Assembly: GCA_003552325.1 (NCBI GenBank)
Contig: PUKM01000163.1
Coordinates: 1-41,141 of the forward strand
Direction: 5' to 3'
From: Natrialbaceae archaeon
GTDB lineage: Archaea; Halobacteriota; Halobacteria; Halobacteriales; Natrialbaceae
Length of the DNA stretch: 41,141 bases
Of this stretch, positions 27,406 to 37,959 are shown piece by piece. Each line of letters starts with the position of its first letter. Position 1 is the stretch's first letter. The notes under the pieces were generated by a model. That model did not search any database. It saw only the letters and a list, made by a program, of their open reading frames with translations, and was not told the origin of the DNA. A program made the translations under genes and the position numbers.

Positions 27406-28065
27406 TCAGGCAATATCTCGACTGGTGTCGATCTCGACCCGCTCTGAAAGTTGCAGTTTGATGGTTTCTGCCGGCGCGCCCCCACCCCGGAACTTCGGAA
27501 TCGCCAGATGGTTCTCTATTTCGGTGCCAGTGAGATCGGTTCGAAGATCGAAAATGGCGTCGGCCGCGTGCTGGGTTCGTGCCCGGTTCGGTGGTGCGTG
27601 GGGTCCCTTGAGGCAGTGGAGGACGGCGATCGATCCCGTCTCGAGCATCTGGGCTTTGAGGTCGTTCAAAAACGTCACGTAGGTGTCTGCCTCGGTGCGC
27701 TCGAGGACGTCCATCGTATCGATAATGAGGTTAGCACCGTCCGGTAAAGCCCCGGTGAGGCGGTTTGCTTCCTCGAGTGGATCGTCCTCGGCGACGTGTC
27801 GGACGGTGGGGTTCCCAACCCTGCTCCGGGAGGATTCGATGGCGTGACGGACGACGTCGTCGGTTCGTTCGGTGCTTAGATAGAGGGTCCCCCTCGCCGC
27901 GGTTAGTTCATAGAGGAGCAGTTCAGATTGGCTGGCGGGACTGGCGGTGTAGGCGACGACGCATCCCGGGGGGAGCCCACCCTCGAGTTTGCGATCGAGC
28001 ACGTCGATTCCCGTTTCCAGCCGGCCAACCATGCGATTGCCATCCAGTTTATGGAGTGTCTGCAT
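27406..28065 (-). CDS. RecA/KaiC-like ATPase-fold protein (haloarchaeal DUF7504/HTR-like type)
   Basis: MVGRLETGIDVLDRKLEGGLPPGCVVAYTASPASQSELLLYELTAARGTLYLSTER; true start MQTLHKLDG at 28065, the longer ORF is antisense to sucC. Confidence 0.8.
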   Translation of the reverse strand: MQTLHKLDGNRMVGRLETGIDVLDRKLEGGLPPGCVVAYTASPASQSELLLYELTAARGTLYLSTERTDDVVRHAIESSRSRVGNPTVRHVAEDDPLEEANRLTGALPDGANLIIDTMDVLERTEADTYVTFLNDLKAQMLETGSIAVLHCLKGPHAPPNRARTQHAADAIFDLRTDLTGTEIENHLAIPKFRGGGAPAETIKLQLSERVEIDTSRDIA

Positions 28066-28194
28066 AACTCTTTGGCCCGCTGGCTGTTTCTGTGACCGAT
28101 CCGCCCGTCCCAATAGTAAAATATGTGATGGTACCGGTGGCGCGGGCAAACTACCACCATTTAAGCAAGGGCAGAACCGCCTTTCGAGTGCGCA

Positions 28195-29340
28195 ATGAAG
28201 CTCCACGAATATCAGGCGAAGCAAGTGTTCGCCGACGCGGGGGTACCCACACCGGCTTCCACGCTGGCCGACGACGTCGACGGCGTGGTAGCGGCAGCCG
28301 AGGAAATCGGCTATCCCGTCGCGATCAAGGCACAGGTACAGGTCGGTGGCCGGGGGAAAGCCGGCGGCATCAAACTCGTCGACGACGAGGACGAGGCTCG
28401 CGAGGCAGCAGATGCCATCCTCGGGATGGACCTCAAGGGCTATCACGTCGACCGCGTGTTGGTCGAGGAAGCCGTCGATTTCACCGACGAACTCTACGTC
28501 GGCGTGACGATGGACCGTGGCGCGGGCAAGCCCGTCGCGATGGTCTCGACGAAAGGTGGCGTCGATATCGAGGCCGTCGCCGAAGAGACGCCCGAGGCAA
28601 TTGCCACCGAGCACATCGACCCGGCCTTCGGCATGCACCCATACCAGGCCCGCAAGGCCGTCTACGATGCCGGTGTCGACGCTGCCCTCGCCCGCGACGT
28701 CTCGAGCGTACTCACCACGCTGTACCGACTCTGGGACGACAAAGACGGCGCGGATGCCGAAATCAACCCACTGATGGTCACGAGCGATGGAGACGTCATC
28801 GCCGCTGACGCGGTGATGAACATCGACGAAGACGCGCTCTTCCGCCAGCCGGAACTGGCCGAAATGGAAGACGAAGCCGCGAGTGGGGACGCACTCGAGC
28901 AAAAAGCCGACGAGTACAACTTCGATTACGTCCGTCTCGAGGGGAACACGGGGATCATCGGCAACGGCGCCGGCCTCGTGATGACGACGCTCGACCTCGT
29001 GGATTACTACGGCGGTGAGCCGGCGAACTTCCTCGACGTCGGTGGCGGCGCGAAGGCCGAGCGGATCGCCAACGCCCTCGACATGGTGTTCTCGGACGAG
29101 AACGTCGACAGCGTCGTATTCAACATCTTCGGCGGGATCACCCGTGGGGACGAAGTCGCCAAGGGAATCAACGAGGCCCTCGGCCAGTTCGAGGAGATCC
29201 CAAAGCCAGTTGTCGTCCGCCTCGCCGGAACCAACTGGGAGGAAGGCATGGAGATTCTGAACGAAGACCTCGTGACGGTCGAAGAGACCCTCGAGGAGGC
29301 AGTCAAGCGTGCCGTCGAGTACGCGGAGGCAGAACAATGA
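28195..29340 (+). CDS. sucC: succinate--CoA ligase (ADP-forming) subunit beta
   Basis: [74 protein letters not shown]. Confidence 0.97.
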   Translation: MKLHEYQAKQVFADAGVPTPASTLADDVDGVVAAAEEIGYPVAIKAQVQVGGRGKAGGIKLVDDEDEAREAADAILGMDLKGYHVDRVLVEEAVDFTDELYVGVTMDRGAGKPVAMVSTKGGVDIEAVAEETPEAIATEHIDPAFGMHPYQARKAVYDAGVDAALARDVSSVLTTLYRLWDDKDGADAEINPLMVTSDGDVIAADAVMNIDEDALFRQPELAEMEDEAASGDALEQKADEYNFDYVRLEGNTGIIGNGAGLVMTTLDLVDYYGGEPANFLDVGGGAKAERIANALDMVFSDENVDSVVFNIFGGITRGDEVAKGINEALGQFEEIPKPVVVRLAGTNWEEGMEILNEDLVTVEETLEEAVKRAVEYAEAEQ

Positions 29341-30206
29341 GTGTGTTAGTCGACGACGACACCCGCGTGGTTGTACAGGGGATAACTGGCGGCGAAGGCA
29401 AGTTCCACGCCGGACAGATGCTCGAGTACGGGACCAACGTGGTCGCTGGAGCCGTCCCTGGAAAGGGCGGTCAGGAGGTCCACGGCGTGCCCGTTTACGA
29501 CACGGTCAACGAAGCCGTCGAGGAAGAAGACGCCGACGCCTCAGTGGTGTTCGTCCCGCCGGCGTTCGCCGGTGACGCGATGTTCGAGGCGCTGGACACC
29601 GACCTCGACCTCGTCGTCGCAATCACCGAGGGGGTGCCAACACAGGATATGGCTCGCGTGAAACGCCGCCTCGAGGAGACTGACACCCACCTGATCGGCC
29701 CGAACTGTCCCGGGCTCATCACGCCAGGGGAAGCGAAACTCGGGATCCTCCCCGGGAACATCTTCGCCTCGGGTGACGTCGGTCTCGTCTCCCGCTCAGG
29801 GACGCTGACCTACCAGGTCGTGGACAACCTGACGAAACGAGGGATCGGCCAGACGACCGCTATCGGCATCGGTGGTGACCCGATTATCGGAACCAGTTTC
29901 ATCGACGCCCTCGAGCTGTTCGAGAACGATCCCGACACCAAGGCGATCGCGATGTGAGGGGAAATCGGTGGTGAGGACGAAGAGCAAGCGGCTGCGTACA
30001 TCGACGAGCACGTCGAGACGCCCGTTGCGGGCTTCATCGCTGGCCGAACGGCCCCACCAGGAAAACGCATGGGCCACGCTGGCGCGATCGTCTCCGGCTC
30101 GGGTACTGGCACTGCTGAGAGCAAGATCGACGCGCTCAACGATGCCGGTGTCCCAGTCGGCGACACGCCCGAAGAGGTCGCCGATCACATCGAGAGCTTC
30201 CTCTAA
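29337..30206 (+). pseudogene. sucD: succinate--CoA ligase subunit alpha, interrupted by in-frame TGA at 29955-29957 (authentic stop, recoding, or sequence error)
   Basis: Upstream part: [33 protein letters not shown]...[30 protein letters not shown]; same frame continues [82 protein letters not shown]. Confidence 0.9.
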
Positions 30207-30230
30207 ACTCGAGTCGCTTTCCTTTCCTCG

Positions 30231-30283
30231 AGTGGCACACCAGAGCGGTGGTTTTGATTTTCCACCGACGGGAATGTGCCACT
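30231..30283 (+). other. two-tier inverted repeat / hairpin 3' of sucD
   Basis: AGTGGCACA (30231-30239) pairs with TGTGCCACT (30275-30283); inner CGGTGG (30246-30251) pairs with CCACCG (30262-30267), loop TTTTGATTTT. Confidence 0.75.
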
Positions 30284-30443
30284 GGATGCCACGGTAAACT
30301 CGAAGCCACACGCGAGCCAGCTATAATAACAACTGAAACGATTTACACCTTGATCGCCGACCTCTCTGTCGATCAGGTGTGCAATGCCTTGCAGTGGCTA
30401 CTATGGGTGGTACACGATGGCACAGGGGACGGGCGGAAAGAAC

Positions 30444-32072
30444 CTACGACAGCCTTTCGGCACCGTCAGCCGTTTCCTCACACTCGATCCAGTCGTCAAC
30501 GGTTCCTGATTCGATCGCTGCTGCGACGGTTTCGAGTTCTGCAGCAAGTGACCGATCCTCCTCGAGTGGCGGGACGAGCGTCCGGATGCCCGCATAGAGC
30601 GACCCTGTCCCTTCGCCGAGGGCCACCTCTGGTTTCCCGACTGGCTCGTCGAACGCGTGCTCGATGAACTCTGCTGCCTGCGTGGCACACACGAGTTCGG
30701 TGGCGACGATCCGTTGGACGTTCTCGAGTACCCGCTGGGCGTTGAACGCAGCCTGTGCGCTCATGCTCACGTGATCTTCCTGTCCGCCACTGACGGGTGT
30801 GTTGTCTACGGAGGCGGCACCGAACGAGCGACATTCGTTGAGCAACGAGGCCGCGGTGTATTGGGCGATCATGTACCCCGACTGCACCCCACTTTCGGGT
30901 GCGAGAAACGGTGGCAGGTGTGGCTCCTGGAGATTTGGGTTCAGCAACCTGTCGATGCGGCGTTCAGCTATCGCGCCCAGGTCGGTGAGTGCCAGGCGAG
31001 CGTACTCGAGACGGAGTGCGAGCGGCTGGCCATGGAAGTTGCCCCCAGAAAGGACGGCGGTCTGGTCGGTTCCCGAGGCCCGATCGTCGACGTCCGCGGC
31101 GTCGAACACGAGTGGGTTGTCAGTGGCACTGTTGAGTTCGACCTCGATGGCTGCTCGGAGGTGAGAAATCGCATCGCGTGTTGCCCCGTGGACCTGTGGC
31201 AGACACCGCAGTGAGTAGGCGTCCTGGACGCGATCACAGTTTCGGTGGGCGTCGACGACATCGCTGTCTTTCGTGAGTGCACGAACGCGTGCAGCAGTCA
31301 CACGTTGTCCGTCGTGGGGCCGAACGTCGTGGATCGCCGCATCAGCCGTCGCCGTCGTTCCCAACGTCACTTCCGTCGTCAGTGCCCCCGCGGCGTCGCT
31401 CGCCCGAAGTAGTCGTTCGGCATCGACGACGAATAAGGCTCCCAGGCCAAGGGTCAACTGTGTACCGTTGATCAGGGCGAGTCCTTCTTTGGGTTTGAGA
31501 GAGAGTGGTTCGAGGCCTGCCCGCTCGAGTGCGGTTTCGCCGTCGACCCGCTCTCCACCGTCTTCGTGGCAGATTGCCTCACCTTCGCCGAGTAAGACGA
31601 GCGACAGGTGGGCAAGCGGTGCCAGGTCGCCGCTGGCACCGAGACTCCCCCTCGAGCGAACGACCGGCTGGACCCCTTCGTTGAGCAGCGTCACGAGGTG
31701 ATCGACCACGAGTTCACGAACGCCCGAATAACCGGTCAGGAGTGCGTTAATTCGGCAGACAAGCATTGCCCTGACCTCCGTTTGGGAGAGTTCGCGACCG
31801 GCACCAGCGGCGTGGCTTCGCAGGAGGTTGGTCTGGAGGCGCTCGATCTCTTCCGGTGGGATTCGTTCGTCGACCAGTTCGCCGAAGCCGGTGTTGAGGC
31901 CATAGACGGGTTCGCCGCTGTCGACGACATCGAGGACCCGGTCACGGGCATCTCGAACCCGTTTACGTGCAGTCTCGTCGACGATCACCTGTCGACCGTG
32001 ACGGGCAACGGCGACGACCGCCGCAGGTGTGAGTGTTCGACCATCGAGCGTCAGCGCCTCCTTAGTATCCAT
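30444..32072 (-). CDS. hutH: histidine ammonia-lyase
   Basis: YGLNTGFGELVDERI, SRGSLGASGDLAPLAHLSLVLLGEGEA (ASG MIO triad), SATDNPLVF, GGNFHGQPLAL. Confidence 0.97.
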   Translation of the reverse strand: MDTKEALTLDGRTLTPAAVVAVARHGRQVIVDETARKRVRDARDRVLDVVDSGEPVYGLNTGFGELVDERIPPEEIERLQTNLLRSHAAGAGRELSQTEVRAMLVCRINALLTGYSGVRELVVDHLVTLLNEGVQPVVRSRGSLGASGDLAPLAHLSLVLLGEGEAICHEDGGERVDGETALERAGLEPLSLKPKEGLALINGTQLTLGLGALFVVDAERLLRASDAAGALTTEVTLGTTATADAAIHDVRPHDGQRVTAARVRALTKDSDVVDAHRNCDRVQDAYSLRCLPQVHGATRDAISHLRAAIEVELNSATDNPLVFDAADVDDRASGTDQTAVLSGGNFHGQPLALRLEYARLALTDLGAIAERRIDRLLNPNLQEPHLPPFLAPESGVQSGYMIAQYTAASLLNECRSFGAASVDNTPVSGGQEDHVSMSAQAAFNAQRVLENVQRIVATELVCATQAAEFIEHAFDEPVGKPEVALGEGTGSLYAGIRTLVPPLEEDRSLAAELETVAAAIESGTVDDWIECEETADGAERLS

Positions 32073-32151
32073 CTTTCCCACCATCCGGTTGTGCGTCTAC
32101 TGTGCAAAAAGGGACAACCCTTGTATGGAGCCCTCGGTTACACGATTCTGT

Positions 32152-32505
32152 ATGAATCAGGTTGCTGTCGTCGTGCTCGCTGGTACAGACTCCAAATCCG
32201 ATCTCGGCCGTGTCGTCAACGCCCTGCAAACAGTCAAGGAGTGTGACGAACACGACGACGAGGTCGAACTGATCTTCGATGGAGCAGGGACACAGTGGAT
32301 TCCCGAACTCAGTGATGAATCCCACCCGTACCATGCACTCTTCACCACCGTTGAAGCCTACGCTCGAGCGTGTGAGTACTGCGTGAGTGCCTTCGACGTC
32401 GAGGAAGGCGTCGCTGGAAGCAATGTCGAACCCGACGGTGAGTACGAGGGGCACCCGAGCATCCGTTCGCTCGTGGACGACGGCTACGAGATCATCACGT
32501 TTTGA
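32152..32505 (+). CDS. DsrE-family-like protein
   Basis: MNQVAVVVLAGTDSKSDLGRVVNALQTVKECDEHDDEVELIFDGAGTQWIPELSDESHPYHALFTTVEAYARACEYCVSAF. Confidence 0.75.
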   Translation: MNQVAVVVLAGTDSKSDLGRVVNALQTVKECDEHDDEVELIFDGAGTQWIPELSDESHPYHALFTTVEAYARACEYCVSAFDVEEGVAGSNVEPDGEYEGHPSIRSLVDDGYEIITF

Positions 32506-32570
32506 CGCGCGCGAACCTGCCACTGGGTTCGGAATCGGCGCTCTCGAGTCGGCCTGTGTCACGGTCGAAC

Positions 32571-33824
32571 TCACAGCCGTTCACCTCCAGTCGGAACGAC
32601 GCCGTTTCTGGCGACCGGCCGTCCATCTTTCAATACAGTCTCGACCGCGGTCGTATCGAACCGGTAGGCGAGATGGGCGTAGCGGGGTGCCTCGAGCACG
32701 AGCAGATCTGCCGGTGCTCCGACGGCGAGCGTTCCGAGTCCATCGGTACGCTCGATGGCGGATGCGGCGTGACTGGTTGCGCCGAGCAGTGCCTCCGCGG
32801 GCGTCATGTCCATCCCGAGGCAGGCGAGCGTCTGGACGAATCCCATATCCCGGCTGTGACAGTTTGGATTGAAGTCAGTTGCGAGGGCAACGGGAGCGCC
32901 AGCCTCGAGCATCGCTCTCGCATCAGCGTAGGCTTCGCCCAGACCAAAGGCGGTGCCGGGGAGAGCCACCGGAATGGTACCAGCGTCGACTAACGCGGCG
33001 ATGTCGTCGTCGGTCGCGTACAACAGGTGGTCGGCACTGGCCGCCTCGAGATCCGCTGCGAGTTGGGTCCCCCCGAGATGTGACAACTCCTCGGCGTGGA
33101 CTTTGGGGATCAGTCCGTGCTCGCGACCGGCCTCGAGAACGCGGCGTGACTGCTCAACCGAAAAGACTCCATCCTCACAGAAGACGTCACAGAAGGTTGC
33201 AATCCCCTGGTCGGCAACGGCTGGGAGCTGTTCGTCGACGACGTGGTCGACGTAGCTGTCTGTATTCTCATCCTCGGGGACGGCGTGGGCACCGAGGAAG
33301 GTTGCCACCAGGTCGATTGGATGGTGCTCGTCGGCTCGGGCGATAGCCTCGAGCAACCGACACTCCGTTTCGGTGTCGAGTCCGTATCCGGATTTGACCT
33401 CGACCGTCGTCGTCCCTCGAGAGAGCATCACATCGAGGTGATCGAGCAGGCCAGCAACGAGTTCGTCGGTAGACGCTTCACGGGTGGCTCGAACCGTCCG
33501 GAGGATTCCCCCGCCGTCGGCGAGGAGGTCCTGATAACTGGTCCCCTCGAGTTTGGCTTCGAACTCGTCGGAGCGGTCGCCGGCAAAGACGGCGTGCGTA
33601 TGGGGGTCGACGAACCCGGGGACGACGGCTCGCCCGCTGGCCTCGATGGCGATGTCAGCATTTTCGGGCGGATACGCACGGGTGATTTCGGTCGTCTCAC
33701 CGACGTCGATGACCTGGCCATCGTCGGCGACGAGGGCAGCGTCCTCTCGCACGTCGACTTCGGACGCTCCCGCCGGGCCAACCACGAGTTCGCTGGCTCC
33801 AAAGACCACGGTTCGTTCGCTCAC
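32571..33824 (-). CDS. hutI: imidazolonepropionase
   Basis: GRAVVPGFVDPHTHAVFAGDRSDEFEAKLEGTSYQDLLADGGGILRTVRATREAS; KSGYGLDTETECRLLEAI; GTG start coupled to hutG stop. Confidence 0.96.
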   Translation of the reverse strand: MSERTVVFGASELVVGPAGASEVDVREDAALVADDGQVIDVGETTEITRAYPPENADIAIEASGRAVVPGFVDPHTHAVFAGDRSDEFEAKLEGTSYQDLLADGGGILRTVRATREASTDELVAGLLDHLDVMLSRGTTTVEVKSGYGLDTETECRLLEAIARADEHHPIDLVATFLGAHAVPEDENTDSYVDHVVDEQLPAVADQGIATFCDVFCEDGVFSVEQSRRVLEAGREHGLIPKVHAEELSHLGGTQLAADLEAASADHLLYATDDDIAALVDAGTIPVALPGTAFGLGEAYADARAMLEAGAPVALATDFNPNCHSRDMGFVQTLACLGMDMTPAEALLGATSHAASAIERTDGLGTLAVGAPADLLVLEAPRYAHLAYRFDTTAVETVLKDGRPVARNGVVPTGGERL

Positions 33825-34777
33825 GACGACCACCCCGCAAGCGTGTGTCCAATCGCTCGAGCAGCCGCATCGACGGTACGTCCCGCCTGATCGAGCGGCG
33901 GCGCACACTCGACGACTTCGAATCCAGCGATGCGCTCGTCCATCGCGACTTCCCGGAGAGCCCGAAAGAGTGCGGCCGAAGACGGCCCCCCGGGCGTCGG
34001 TGCACTCACGCCAGGCGCTGCTGTGGCATCGAGCACATCAATGTCCAGACTCAGGTAGAGGGTATCGATCCCCGCCATCGATTCGATGACGTGCTTCGCA
34101 GTCTCTTTGGGCTGCCGTCTCAGCGTCTCGGCTGTGACGATCACGCCGCCGTGGTCCTCGAGATACCCCGCGTACTGACTCGAGGTCTCGAAGTGGCGTG
34201 CGCCGATGACGGCCAGTTTGTCGAGACCGCGGTCGTGTAACTGGGTGTAGGGCGTCCCACTCGAGGGGCCGTCGATTGGGGTCCGACAGTCCAGGTGGGC
34301 ATCGAAACTGATGACGCCGACCGTTCCCGACTTCTCGAGCAGTGGGGCAACGTTCGGCACTGTCAGTGAGTTATCCCCGCCCAGGAACACGGGCCGGGCA
34401 CCCGTCTCGTAGATGTGCTGTGTCACGCTCTCGAGGCCCTGCTGGGTTTCCGTGACCGAATCGGGGGCTGGCTCGAGCACGGCAGGTGTGCCCAGATCGG
34501 CGACGCTTAGTCCCGAGTGGTCGTCGTCGGATCCCGCCCTCGCTACCGGCCCGTGCTCGAAGTGGTGGGTCTTGACCCCAGCGAGTGACTGGCGGATAGC
34601 CCCAGGCCCCTCGCGGGCTCCAGGACGGCCGAGTACCGCCCCGTCGTACGGTTCTCCGACGATCACGGCGTCGTACTCCCCGGCCCGCTCGAGGGATGTT
34701 CCCTCGACCACGTCGCCGAAGGTCGTGTCCTTCGGATCGCTCGAGGGGCTCTCCCACGCAGGTGGGTCACTGAACAT
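33821..34777 (-). CDS. hutG: formimidoylglutamase (arginase/agmatinase family)
   Basis: [55 protein letters not shown] metal-binding motifs; in hut cluster. Confidence 0.94.
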   Translation of the reverse strand: MFSDPPAWESPSSDPKDTTFGDVVEGTSLERAGEYDAVIVGEPYDGAVLGRPGAREGPGAIRQSLAGVKTHHFEHGPVARAGSDDDHSGLSVADLGTPAVLEPAPDSVTETQQGLESVTQHIYETGARPVFLGGDNSLTVPNVAPLLEKSGTVGVISFDAHLDCRTPIDGPSSGTPYTQLHDRGLDKLAVIGARHFETSSQYAGYLEDHGGVIVTAETLRRQPKETAKHVIESMAGIDTLYLSLDIDVLDATAAPGVSAPTPGGPSSAALFRALREVAMDERIAGFEVVECAPPLDQAGRTVDAAARAIGHTLAGWSS

Positions 34778-36512
34778 CCGTCTCCCCCATGGGAATCGAG
34801 ACGTCAGACGCTCGAGCCGTTCGTTCTGCTTCCTCGTAGCCCGCGTCGACGTGCCGAATCACGCCCATTCCCGGATCCGTGGTGAAGACGCGTTCGGCTC
34901 GCTCCCGCGCAGCATCGGTGCCATCGAGGACGACGTGATTGTTCGTGTGGAGTGCGTTGCCAATGCCGACCCCACCCCCGTCGTGCACGCTGACGATATC
35001 GGCACCAGCAGCGGTGTTCAACAGCGCGTTGAGGATGGGCCAGTCGGCAACCGCGTCGGTGCCGTCGGCCATCGCTTCGGTCTCTCGGTGTGGGCTGGCG
35101 ACGGAGCCGGCATCGAGGTGATCGCGGGTGACGACGATCGGTGCGCTGATCTCGCCTGCGGCGACGAGTTCGTTGATCCGACGAGCGAATCTGGCGCGTT
35201 CTGTGTGTCCGTCCTCGTCCCGTTCGAACCCGAGCCAGCAGACGCGAGCGGGCAATCCCTGGAACTCGACATGCTCCTGTGCGAGGTCGATCCAACGCCG
35301 AAGTTGTGTTTTTTCGGGGAAGAGTTCTCGTACGGCGTCGTCCGTCCGGTGGATGTCCGCCGGGTCACCAGAGAGGGCAACCCAACGAAACGGCCCCTTC
35401 CCCTGGCAGAACAACGGCCGGATGTACGCAGGGACGAACCCAGGGAAATCGAACGCCGTCTCGTGATCGCGGTGGTCGGCTACCTGTCCGCGAATGTTGT
35501 TGCCGTACTCGAGCGAAACAGCCCCCGCCGCTTGCATCTCGAGGATCGCATCGACGTGACGAACCATGGTGTCGAGACTCGCTTCTCTGTAGGCGTCGGG
35601 ATCACGCGCTCGAAGATCGTCGGCGTCCTCGACGGTGTACCCCGACGGGTAATACCCCTCGAGTACGTCGTGAGCGCTGGTCTGATCGGTGACGACGTCG
35701 GGGACGAACCCACGCTCGAGCATGCCCTCCAGCATATCTGCGGCGTTCATGTGGACGGCGACACTGTAGGCGTCACCAGCCTCTGCGGCGGTTTCGGCGC
35801 GCTCGAGAGCCGCCTCGAGGTCTGGGGCCCGCTCCTGGCAGTAGCCGGTCTCGAGTCGGCGCTGGATGCGGCGTTCGTCGACTTCGGCGGCGATACAGAC
35901 GCCGTTGTTCATCGTGACGGCGAGGGGTTGGGCCCCGCCCATTCCGCCCAGGCCAGCGGTGGCGACGATCCGTCCCCCGAGGCCCGCGTCGTCGGGGAAG
36001 TGCTGACGGCCAACTTCGGCCAGCGTCTCGTAGGTTCCCTGGATAATTCCCTGCGTGCCGATGTAGGCCCAGGAACCGGCTGTCATCTGGCCGTACATGA
36101 TTTTCCCTGCCGCCTCGAGTTCGTGAAAGTGTTCCCAGGTGTCCCACTTGCCGACGAGGTTCGAGTTCGCGATGAGGACGCGAGGGGCCCGTTCGTGGGT
36201 CCGGAACCGACCAACGGGTTTGCCACTCTGGACCAGTAACGTCTCGTCGTCCTCGAGTGTCCGGAGTGCGCTACAGATGGCGTCGTACGCCTCCCAGGAC
36301 CGGGCGGCTCGTCCCGTTCCGCCGTACACCACGAGGCGCTCTGGATCTTCGGCAACCTCTGGATCGAGGTTGTTGTTCAACATGCGTAGCGCTGCTTCTT
36401 GACGCCACCCACGGCACTCGGGTTCGGTTCCGGTCGGGGAACCCCGGTATCGTTTCCATTGCTCACTCGGCTCACCGATGCCTGCCCGTTCCTGTCCAGT
36501 TGGCGATGACAT
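34767..36512 (-). CDS. hutU: urocanate hydratase
   Basis: [77 protein letters not shown]. Confidence 0.97.
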   Translation of the reverse strand: MSSPTGQERAGIGEPSEQWKRYRGSPTGTEPECRGWRQEAALRMLNNNLDPEVAEDPERLVVYGGTGRAARSWEAYDAICSALRTLEDDETLLVQSGKPVGRFRTHERAPRVLIANSNLVGKWDTWEHFHELEAAGKIMYGQMTAGSWAYIGTQGIIQGTYETLAEVGRQHFPDDAGLGGRIVATAGLGGMGGAQPLAVTMNNGVCIAAEVDERRIQRRLETGYCQERAPDLEAALERAETAAEAGDAYSVAVHMNAADMLEGMLERGFVPDVVTDQTSAHDVLEGYYPSGYTVEDADDLRARDPDAYREASLDTMVRHVDAILEMQAAGAVSLEYGNNIRGQVADHRDHETAFDFPGFVPAYIRPLFCQGKGPFRWVALSGDPADIHRTDDAVRELFPEKTQLRRWIDLAQEHVEFQGLPARVCWLGFERDEDGHTERARFARRINELVAAGEISAPIVVTRDHLDAGSVASPHRETEAMADGTDAVADWPILNALLNTAAGADIVSVHDGGGVGIGNALHTNNHVVLDGTDAARERAERVFTTDPGMGVIRHVDAGYEEAERTARASDVSIPMGETDVQ

Positions 36513-36565
36513 GGGCTGACAGACGAGCCGAGTCGGTAAGGGTTTCGAGTAGCCACACGCTGGGT

Positions 36566-36578
36566 ATTTTATATATGC
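36566..36578. promoter_or_regulatory. TATA-box-like element TTTTATATAT between hutU and the divergent regulator
   Basis: gggTATTTTATATATGCtc centred about 24 nt upstream of the GTG at 36595 (leaderless spacing); near-symmetric so may also serve hutU. Confidence 0.6.
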
Positions 36579-36594
36579 TCGGGAAACTTCACCT

Positions 36595-37281
36595 GTGCAC
36601 GAAGCGACGTTCCACCTCACGCCACCCAGCAGTCGGTCCTACGATTCGATCACCGCCCAATTCGGCGGTCACCTCTCACTGTGGTGTACAGACAGTCGCG
36701 ATCTGGTCGTCGTTCACCTCGAGGATGACACCCCAATCGACCCACTTCTCGAGGCCATCGAGACCTTCACTGGGATCGACGACTCACTGGTCGACACTCA
36801 CTCGTCGACGGCGCTCGTCGTCACCACCACCTGTGTTAAATCCCACGAGACGCCGGTCGTCGATGGGATTCTCGACGACCACGGCTGTCTATTGTTGCCG
36901 CCGATCCGGTACCACGACGGCGGACGCTCGATACGCGTACTCTCGCTCGAGCCGGCAGCACTCACGGCGTGTTATCGCGCACTCGCCGCCATGTTCGACG
37001 TGACCGTCGAATCGAAACGGGAGCTCTCGACTGCGTCGTTTAACCCGGCCATCGAACCCGGCACCGCACCCGAACCAGGACTTTCGCCACAACAACACGC
37101 CGTCCTTTCACTGGCAATTGATCGTGGCTACTACGAGATCCCCCGAGCAACGTCGATGGCAGCCATTGCGGATTCCCTCGATATCGACCGGCGAACGGCC
37201 GACGAACACCGTCGCCGGGCCGAAAAGAAGTGCCTCGAGTGGGTAAGGCCGTTTCTCGAGAGCGCACACGCACGGAGATAG
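36595..37281 (+). CDS. bat/HTH-10-type transcriptional regulator, divergent from hutU
   Basis: C-terminal [59 protein letters not shown] is the HTH_10 (bacterio-opsin activator) pattern. Confidence 0.88.
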   Translation: MHEATFHLTPPSSRSYDSITAQFGGHLSLWCTDSRDLVVVHLEDDTPIDPLLEAIETFTGIDDSLVDTHSSTALVVTTTCVKSHETPVVDGILDDHGCLLLPPIRYHDGGRSIRVLSLEPAALTACYRALAAMFDVTVESKRELSTASFNPAIEPGTAPEPGLSPQQHAVLSLAIDRGYYEIPRATSMAAIADSLDIDRRTADEHRRRAEKKCLEWVRPFLESAHARR

Positions 37282-37534
37282 CGACGGCCAGTGGCACTGG
37301 CTGTGAGTGCTATCACCAGCGCTGAAACGCATTTCTTTCTGCTCGCAAAACGGTACGTTTACTCGATCTGTGATAACGGGTCTGGGTTGTTTTGACGAGT
37401 GGCTGCGTCGAAACGCTCGCTATCCAGGCATTCATATATCGGCTCTCTACACATTCGGGCAGACAGGACAGATAACTCATCAGCATATTCAGCACAACGT
37501 GGATGTCGGTGGCCGTGAGAGATTCGATCGATAA

Positions 37535-37861
37535 ATGGACGAACGTGGGGTGTTTGGTGGAACCGAATCGTGGACTGCCGATCCAAGCGCGGTTGGGTTT
37601 GGCTCCGTCTATGCGGGATCCGATGGCGAATTTTACACGAGCTGGGAGGTGCTCGCTTATCGGCGGAATGGACGGTGGCGGTTTTGCCTCGCCCACGAGG
37701 ATGGTCGCCGGTTAGTAGCTGACACTGACGGAGAGGCGGAGTCGTTGCTCTTGCTCGTGCCAGTTTCTCTTCGAGCGCTTCCCGAGTGGATCGATATTCA
37801 CGTCTGTACCGACCCCAAGGGTGACAGCCGACCCCGGACACGAGCAGTAGACACTCGGTGA
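37535..37861 (+). CDS. hypothetical protein
   Basis: MDERGVFGGTESWTADPSAVGFGSVYAGSDGEFYTSWEVLAYRRNGRWRFCLAHEDGRRL...; plausible codon usage. Confidence 0.5.
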   Translation: MDERGVFGGTESWTADPSAVGFGSVYAGSDGEFYTSWEVLAYRRNGRWRFCLAHEDGRRLVADTDGEAESLLLLVPVSLRALPEWIDIHVCTDPKGDSRPRTRAVDTR

Positions 37862-37959
37862 CGTGGTGATATCGGGAGGCGCACAACCAGTCAGGACCAC
37901 GATAACGACTGGACAGTTTCACGTGATGATTTTGGCACAAGGAACGCCTCGCCCCTGCT

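Noticed and set aside
28066-29337. 643-aa minus-strand ORF (27406..29337) appearing to extend the RecA/KaiC-like protein
   Set aside because: The extension is antisense to sucC; high-GC codon bias creates long open antisense frames. The family start is at 28065.
29955-29957. Selenocysteine as the default explanation for the sucD TGA
   Set aside because: Halobacteria are not known to carry selenocysteine machinery and the 3' hairpin does not clearly match an archaeal SECIS; error or recent mutation is more parsimonious, so recoding is kept only as a testable alternative.
34413-36239. 608-aa plus-strand ORF
   Set aside because: Antisense to hutG/hutU, which have unambiguous family motifs; shadow ORF of GC-rich coding sequence.
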